This document shows, in pieces, positions 5,811 to 6,086 of a stretch of 6,086 bases of DNA; position 1 is the stretch's first letter, and every line of letters starts with the position of its first letter. Source of the stretch: Ignavibacteriales bacterium. Its GTDB lineage: Bacteria > Bacteroidota > Ignavibacteria > Ignavibacteriales > Melioribacteraceae. Location: positions 1 through 6,086 of the forward strand of contig QYQI01000119.1 in NCBI GenBank assembly GCA_007280825.1. The letters are read 5' to 3'. The notes beneath the pieces were generated by a model. That model was not told the DNA's origin. It ran no database searches and saw only the letters and a list, made by a program, of their open reading frames with translations. The position numbers and the translations under genes are program-made.

Positions 5811-5854
5811 TATAAATTTGCAAAACCTAACGGCGAACGGTTGATTGGCTTGTT

Positions 5855-6086
5855 TTATTCTTTGGCTACTCGACTGCCTGCATGGACTGCATAGTATTTC
5901 TGATCAGTAAGTCTTCTTGCGTAAAATGAATTTGGGATGACACTTTGAATTCTATAATATCCAAATGAATAGATAGGAATTCCATATAGCACAAATCTTT
6001 TTTCGGCCACTAATGAATTGCATATTTTACAACTAAATCCAATCTTTTTGATTGATGTGCCGACAAAATTTATTCTTAAAAGATTA
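5855..6086 (-). CDS. 3' end of an unrecognised gene, truncated by window edge
   Basis: On the - strand a frame is open from the window edge for 76 codons and stops at TAA (5857-5855). The product is not recognised. Visible features are a CKIC pair (CxxC) followed by NSLVAEKRFVLYGIPIYSFG, an aromatic-rich segment, then PNSFYARRLTDQKYYAVH and a C-terminus in RVAKE. The CxxC could be half of a zinc site or a redox pair, but the rest lies outside the window. It is in the same direction as the MDR gene and ends 24 nt before that gene's GTTAGGT box, so it could be the preceding cassette or the interrupted host gene. Support is the long stop-free frame in AT-rich DNA and protein-like composition only. 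Confidence 0.5.
   Translation of the reverse strand, partial: NLLRINFVGTSIKKIGFSCKICNSLVAEKRFVLYGIPIYSFGYYRIQSVIPNSFYARRLTDQKYYAVHAGSRVAKE

Larger units (their letters stand above)
4782..5830 (-). mobile_element. Candidate single-gene integron cassette carrying the MDR gene
   Basis: On the - strand the order is GTTAGGT box (5831-5825), a 25-nt leader, the gene, a 7-nt gap, then the attC-like site ending in GTTAGGT (4782-4776). With cutting at G^TTAGGT the mobile unit is about 1.05 kb. The 11-bp inverted repeat GTTAGGTTTTG (4823-4833) / CAAAACCTAAC (5821-5831) frames the gene. No integrase gene or second complete attC is in the window. Confidence 0.5.

Noticed and set aside
5800..5823. Eight extra N-terminal codons for the MDR protein from a TTG at 5823
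   Set aside because: The family starts at MKAIVYTKYG, and the extension would translate through the GGTGGAG ribosome site of the ATG at 5799.
5825..6086. attI site with a divergent integron integrase
   Set aside because: The adjacent frame points toward the cassette rather than away from it and shows no tyrosine-recombinase features.

Overview
The window reads as an AT-rich bacterial chromosome, most likely from the Bacteroidota/Ignavibacteriota/Chlorobiota (FCB) side. That placement is an inference from the KorB-type ferredoxin oxidoreductase, the stand-alone ORF6N-domain gene, the Bacteroidota-style IS200-like transposase, and weak or absent Shine-Dalgarno sites on most housekeeping genes. 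No rRNA, tRNA or CRISPR array is visible.

The left half (1-3340) is ordinary housekeeping sequence on the + strand. It holds the 3' part of a 2-oxoacid:ferredoxin oxidoreductase beta subunit gene (korB), closed by a clear Rho-independent terminator. Then come a DHH/DHHA1 oligoribonuclease/pAp-phosphatase (nrnA) and, 19 nt later, an M17 leucyl aminopeptidase (pepA). All key residues of these three proteins are present.

The middle (3341-4753) is a mobile and decaying zone. A short ORF6N DNA-binding gene is broken near its middle, where a 20-nt palindrome-bearing segment replaces about four codons and shifts the frame. The C-terminal remainder is still readable to 3921. Next is an IS200/IS605-type Y1 transposase (HUH residues H57/H59, catalytic Y117). 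It sits between two direct copies of a module of about 126-150 nt, each made of three stem-loops in the same order. This resembles a REP/RAYT arrangement. The right-hand copy carries an extra segment of exactly 20 nt in the loop of its first hairpin, built like the palindrome that broke the ORF6N gene.

The right part (4776-6086) looks like an integron-type gene cassette on the - strand. A zinc-independent MDR (quinone oxidoreductase-like) gene begins 25 nt after a GTTAGGT box. It is followed, 7 nt past its stop, by a 54-nt attC-like site with perfect RYYYAAC/GTTRRRY boxes and an inner imperfect stem with one extrahelical base. Upstream of it is the end of another - strand reading frame of unknown function, which runs off the window. 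No complete attC lies between the two genes, so this may be a single cassette inserted at a secondary site.

The main interest is the combination of a hairpin-flanked Y1 transposase, a small palindromic insertion family and a candidate single-gene cassette, all within about 2.5 kb.
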